Assembly: GCA_027049085.1 (NCBI GenBank)
Contig: JALTVH010000293.1
Coordinates: forward strand, 1 to 8,562
Reading direction: 5' to 3'
DNA: 8,562 bases
Origin: Aquificaceae bacterium
GTDB lineage: Bacteria; Aquificota; Aquificia; Aquificales; Aquificaceae
A model generated the notes under the pieces. That model was given only the letters and a program-made list of their open reading frames with translations. It made no database searches and had not been told where the DNA came from. The position numbers and the translations under genes are program-made. Each line of letters starts with the position of its first letter. Position 1 is the stretch's first letter. Shown in pieces: positions 6,145 to 8,562 of this stretch.

Positions 6145-7026
6145 TTGAAGATTTACTCTGGAGAAAAGTCAGAGTTCTTAAAGACCGCCCTTTTCAGGGC
6201 GGTAGACGTATTTGAAAAAAGAGGCTTTAAGTTTATGGATCTGCCCCTCTGTGAGCCTTACCGCCTTCAGGAAAAAGCCCTTGGGACCCTGAGCAGGAAC
6301 TCCCTAACCTTCAGGGACTTTGAAAGCGGTGAGATAATGGCTCTAAGGCTGGACTTCACCACGCTTGTGGTAAATCAGGTAATTCAGAGAGGGATAGCTG
6401 AATCACCACAGAGGTACTATTACTTCGGAAAGGTCTTCAGGTACACCGAAACCCTGGAGGAACATACAGAGTCAGGAATAGAGATCCTTGGCGATAGTTC
6501 AGTTGAGGCGGACGCCGCGGTAATTGAGGGGATCTATTCCTACGTCAAGTCTCTTGGTCTTGAGGATATTATTGTCTCCGTTGGTCATGTGGGCATTGTG
6601 GAAAAGCTACTTGAGGAGGTTGAGCCTCAGCGCAGAGAAGAGGCAAGAAGGTATTTTATAGAGAAGAACATAACATCCCTCTCCGAAGTACTCAAGCTTC
6701 CAGGCGTGATAACGGCTGGCGACCTCATTCTTGCCCAGGGACAGGGGGAGGTTCTTAAACTCCTTGAAAAACTTGGGCTGGAAAAGATCGCCCAGGAACT
6801 GAATGAAGCGGGGAGGTACCTCAGCAAGGAAGGAGTGGAGTTTATCTTTGACCTCACAGAAATAAGGGAGTTTCCCTACTACAGCGGTATTATCTTTGAG
6901 CTATTTTACAGAGAGATCGGATCCCCAATTGCGGGCGGGGGCAGATACGACAGGCTCGTTACAACTCTCGGCGGGAACTTTCCTGCTACGGGCGGAGCAG
7001 TTTACCTATCTAAATTAGCTCCCTGA
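6145..7026 (+). CDS. hisZ: ATP phosphoribosyltransferase regulatory subunit HisZ
   Basis: HisZ is a catalytically inactive relative of histidyl-tRNA synthetase that joins the short form of HisG to make the first, feedback-inhibited enzyme of histidine synthesis. At 293 residues it is too short for HisS and has no anticodon domain. Visible remnants of the class II synthetase core are ALRLDFTT (66-73; LRPDxT is more usual), a motif-2 region YYYFGKVFRY (91-100) followed by ESGIEILG (109-116), and a motif-3 region, PYYSGIIFELF and IAGGGRYDRL (262-271). These fit HisZ rather than HisS. The start is TTG at 6145 with GGAG (6134-6137) as ribosome binding site, seven bases away. It is also short for HisZ, ending just after motif 3. 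HisG is not in the window. The stop lies 17 bases inside the opposing metK gene. Confidence 0.85.
   Translation: MKIYSGEKSEFLKTALFRAVDVFEKRGFKFMDLPLCEPYRLQEKALGTLSRNSLTFRDFESGEIMALRLDFTTLVVNQVIQRGIAESPQRYYYFGKVFRYTETLEEHTESGIEILGDSSVEADAAVIEGIYSYVKSLGLEDIIVSVGHVGIVEKLLEEVEPQRREEARRYFIEKNITSLSEVLKLPGVITAGDLILAQGQGEVLKLLEKLGLEKIAQELNEAGRYLSKEGVEFIFDLTEIREFPYYSGIIFELFYREIGSPIAGGGRYDRLVTTLGGNFPATGGAVYLSKLAP
6184..6203 (+). repeat. Strong inverted repeat in the 5' part of hisZ
   Basis: ACCGCCC (6184-6190) and GGGCGGT (6197-6203) form a perfect seven-base stem with loop TTTTCA, starting about 40 bases into the coding region. No T-run follows, so a simple terminator is unlikely. It would be a stable RNA hairpin near the start of hisZ. 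Confidence 0.5.
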
Positions 7027-8137
7027 GCTTATCCAGATAATCAAGCCTTTCCCAGGGTAACTCCTCACGACCAAAGTGTCCGTAACAGGCTGTCTGCCTG
7101 TAAATGGGCTTCCTCAGGTCAAGGAAGTCAATAATTTCGTAAGGCTTGATTGGAAAGACTTTGAGGACAGCTTCCTCAATCTTTTCTTTATCTACTATCT
7201 CGGTGCCAAAGGTCTCAATATCAAAAGCTACCGGCTCAGTCAGCCCAAAGGCATAGCCAATCTGGACAACACACTTCTGGGCAAGGTCAGCAGCAACAAC
7301 GTGCTTGGCGATCATCCTTGCCATGTAGGAACCGGACCTGTCCGTCTTGGTAGGGTCTTTCCCGGAGAAGGCACTTCCCCCCGAAAAGCCTATGTCCCCG
7401 TAGGCATCAGAAACTATCTTACGCCCTGTGAGACCCGTATCCGCCACAGGTCCTCCAATAACAAAACGGCCTGTGGGGTTTACTTTTATATCTGTTGAGG
7501 AGGTAATAAGCTCCCTGGGAATGACCTTATTAATAACCTCCTCAACAACCATCTCCTTGAGATTCTGGACTGATATGTCCGGGTCATGGTGTACGTAGAC
7601 CACTATATCCCTCACCGACTGGGGTACCCAGTCCTCGTAGTCCATGGTTACAAGGACCTTTCCGTCAGGCCTGAGGAAGGGCATCTTTCCGGTTTTTCTG
7701 AGATCTGCGAGCTTTTTAGTAATTCTGTGGGCTATGGTGATGGGCCAGGGCATGAGCTCGGGAGATTCTCTTACAGCGTAACCCACCACTATGGCGGTGT
7801 CACCCGCCCCTTCCCTTGAAACGCCAAGGGCGATTTCAGGGCTCTGCTCGTCTATGGAAGTTATAACAGCACAGGTATCGGCGTCAAAGCCCAGCTCCGG
7901 ACGGGTGTAGCCTGAGTCTTTGACGACTTCCCTTACGGTTGAGGCTATATCAACGAAGCTCTCGGTAGAGAGTTCACCTCCCACAAAGACAAGACCTGTG
8001 GTAACCATAATCTCAAGGGAAACCTTGCTGTAGGGATCCTTTTTGAGGAACTCATCAAGAAGGGCATCCGCTATCTGGTCCGCAATTTTGTCAGGGTGAC
8101 CCTCGGTCACCGACTCTGCCATGCGAAGAGAGTACAT
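7010..8137 (-). CDS. metK: S-adenosylmethionine synthetase (MetK)
   Basis: The enzyme makes S-adenosylmethionine from methionine and ATP in the cytosol. The 375-residue protein matches the bacterial family throughout: AESVTEGHPDK (7-17, catalytic H14), RPDGK (156-160), PTGRFVIGGP (221-230), GLTGRKI (235-241), SAFSGKDPTKTDRS (255-268), ETFGTE (308-313) and YGHFGREELPWE (352-363). Two departures stand out. The loop between IALGV (102-106) and GAGD (110-113) is only three residues, and the near-invariant GAGDQG reads GAGDTA. The ATG at 8137 gives the usual few residues before the SESV motif, but AAAGG sits only one base from it, too close for a normal ribosome binding site. A second ATG, codon 6, is less likely. 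It lies 14 bases after a 46-residue gene and overlaps hisZ tail to tail. No SAM riboswitch is seen. Confidence 0.96.
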   Translation of the reverse strand: MYSLRMAESVTEGHPDKIADQIADALLDEFLKKDPYSKVSLEIMVTTGLVFVGGELSTESFVDIASTVREVVKDSGYTRPELGFDADTCAVITSIDEQSPEIALGVSREGAGDTAIVVGYAVRESPELMPWPITIAHRITKKLADLRKTGKMPFLRPDGKVLVTMDYEDWVPQSVRDIVVYVHHDPDISVQNLKEMVVEEVINKVIPRELITSSTDIKVNPTGRFVIGGPVADTGLTGRKIVSDAYGDIGFSGGSAFSGKDPTKTDRSGSYMARMIAKHVVAADLAQKCVVQIGYAFGLTEPVAFDIETFGTEIVDKEKIEEAVLKVFPIKPYEIIDFLDLRKPIYRQTACYGHFGREELPWERLDYLDKLRELI

Positions 8138-8145
8138 GCCTTTAT

Positions 8146-8174
8146 TCTATATCAGGGTTCGGAAGGTTCGTCAG
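8146..8174 (-). promoter_or_regulatory. Possible metK promoter with extended -10
   Basis: On the minus strand CTGACG (8169-8174; four of six bases match TTGACA) is followed after 17 bases by TATAGA (8146-8151), with TGA directly before it as an extended -10 element. The TG belongs to the stop codon of the 46-residue gene. Transcription would begin about at 8139, almost at the metK ATG, giving a nearly leaderless message. This is inferred from consensus only. Confidence 0.35.
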
Positions 8175-8292
8175 GAACCGTGTGGTCTATCTTCTGGTCA
8201 GGGCAGAGCCGTCTGGGTTCCCAGTCAGGATAAATATCCGGGTCAACCGGCTCAACGGGAACGACCGGCTCAACCTGAGGTTTCTCCTCCAT
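8152..8292 (-). CDS. 46-residue Pro/Glu-rich micro-protein upstream of metK
   Basis: Hand translation of the minus strand gives 46 residues from ATG (8290-8292) to TGA (8152-8154). The N-terminal part repeats VEPVVP/VEPVDP (residues 7-18), then come DIYPDWEPRRLCP (19-31) and an acidic proline-rich tail ending EPSEP. There is no signal peptide, membrane segment or known motif, and one Cys (C30). It is probably disordered. The case for a real gene is a near-perfect ribosome binding site, AGGAGGT (8300-8306), seven bases before the ATG, and a position 27 bases after one gene and 14 before metK. Low-complexity composition is the main reason for caution. I do not recognise the protein. Confidence 0.6.
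   Translation of the reverse strand: MEEKPQVEPVVPVEPVDPDIYPDWEPRRLCPDQKIDHTVPDEPSEP
8246..8274 (-). repeat. Short direct repeat, 18-base period, inside the micro-protein gene
   Basis: ACCGGCTCAAC occurs at 8246-8256 and again at 8264-8274, 18 bases apart. A degraded third copy, GGTCAAC, is at 8241-8247. On the coding strand it encodes the VEP repeat of the 46-residue protein, so it probably arose by in-frame duplication of six codons. Confidence 0.6.
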
Positions 8293-8299
8293 AGCGCCG

Positions 8300-8306
8300 A
8301 CCTCCT
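8300..8306 (-). promoter_or_regulatory. Strong ribosome binding site of the 46-residue gene
   Basis: On the minus strand AGGAGGT lies seven bases before the ATG at 8292. It is as good as any Shine-Dalgarno sequence in the window and is the main evidence that this short frame is translated. A weak -10-like TATATT lies just upstream at 8313-8318, but its transcript would begin in or next to this site. Confidence 0.65.
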
Positions 8307-8319
8307 CACTTAAATATAG

Positions 8320-8559
8320 TCACCAGATCCCAAGGTTGAAGAGGAGGTCCATGCACTCCTCTTCAAGGGTCCGGTCAACACCTCCGCTTCCTACGCTCTT
8401 GGGTCTGATCCCGTCAATCTCCCTGCAGGGCTCAGGAAGTGCTCTGTCCTCCGCAAGGTCTGGACTGGCGAGGTAAAGGAGTCTGTCGCTCTCCTTCCTG
8501 ATAGAAAGGCCGTAAGCTTTGAGGAAGGCGTTTCTCCACACCACGATAAAGAGCTTCAT
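8320..8559 (-). CDS. Unknown 79-residue protein at the window edge (possibly partial)
   Basis: The minus-strand frame gives 79 residues from ATG at 8559 to TGA at 8320-8322. Only three bases precede the ATG in the window, so the real start may lie further out and the ribosome binding site cannot be seen. The first residues (MKLFIVVWRNAFLKAYG) are hydrophobic and basic but too short and interrupted for a clear membrane segment. The middle is charged, with LYLASPDLAEDRALPEP (28-44). The C-terminus has a helix-like EEECMDLLFNLGIW (66-79). Two cysteines are present (C45, C69). Codon use (AGA/AGG, CTC/CTT, GAG) matches the neighbours. It lies 27 bases upstream of the 46-residue gene and probably shares a transcript with it and metK. 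No family recognised. Confidence 0.55.
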   Translation of the reverse strand: MKLFIVVWRNAFLKAYGLSIRKESDRLLYLASPDLAEDRALPEPCREIDGIRPKSVGSGGVDRTLEEECMDLLFNLGIW

Positions 8560-8562
8560 GTG

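Noticed and set aside
6145..7026. Annotation as histidyl-tRNA synthetase
   Set aside because: Too short, no anticodon-binding domain, and the motif-2 region has ESGIEILG, as in HisZ, rather than the HisS pattern.
7076..7498. Long plus-strand open frame opposite metK
   Set aside because: The minus strand encodes a full, well-conserved MetK here. The plus frame has no family features and is a shadow.
8138..8320. SAM riboswitch in front of metK
   Set aside because: I could not draw the expected multi-stem leader, and the space is taken by the 46-residue frame and the metK start.

Overview
The window looks like a compact chromosomal segment from a thermophilic bacterium, most probably of the Aquificaceae (Aquifex/Hydrogenobacter/Thermocrinis group). 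This is an inference. It rests on the close resemblance of the IlvC protein to the Aquifex type as I remember it, the strong use of AGA/AGG for arginine, the charged-residue-rich proteins, and a long run of overlapping genes with unrelated functions, which is typical of Aquifex-type genomes. Base composition is about half G+C throughout. I saw no mobile element, CRISPR array, tRNA or rRNA.

Layout. Bases 1-69 may hold the last codons of an upstream gene, with a terminator-like hairpin at 34-57. A 106-base AT-rich gap follows. A plus-strand gene cluster then runs from 176 to 7026 almost without spaces: an exported SCP2-like lipid-binding protein, a ubiquitin-like sulfur carrier (ThiS/MoaD type) with an unusual tail, rodA (SEDS glycan polymerase), hemW (radical SAM haem chaperone), ilvC (branched-chain amino acids), a CDP-alcohol phosphatidyltransferase (phospholipid head group), a stand-alone RibD-type reductase (riboflavin), grpE (Hsp70 nucleotide exchange), a 64-residue unknown protein, and hisZ (histidine). 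Neighbouring genes overlap by 1 to 32 bases or are at most 10 bases apart, so the cluster is probably one transcript with much translational coupling. The genes do not form one pathway. They are housekeeping genes for wall, membrane, cofactor, amino acid and protein folding functions.

On the minus strand, from the right edge leftward, lie a 79-residue unknown protein, a 46-residue Pro/Glu-rich micro-protein that I translated by hand, and metK (S-adenosylmethionine synthetase). These are 27 and 14 bases apart. The metK and hisZ coding regions meet tail to tail and overlap by 17 bases.

Most of the window is ordinary core genome. The points most worth a second look are: (i) the sulfur carrier whose Gly-Gly is followed by four extra residues, inside the overlap with rodA; (ii) an SCP2 domain behind an apparent signal peptide; (iii) a MetK with a shortened active-site loop and GAGDTA where GAGDQG is usual; (iv) the two small unknown genes ahead of metK, with a possible promoter placed so that metK mRNA would be nearly leaderless; and (v) the small unknown gene coupled to grpE. 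I see no clear evidence of a wholly new multi-gene system.
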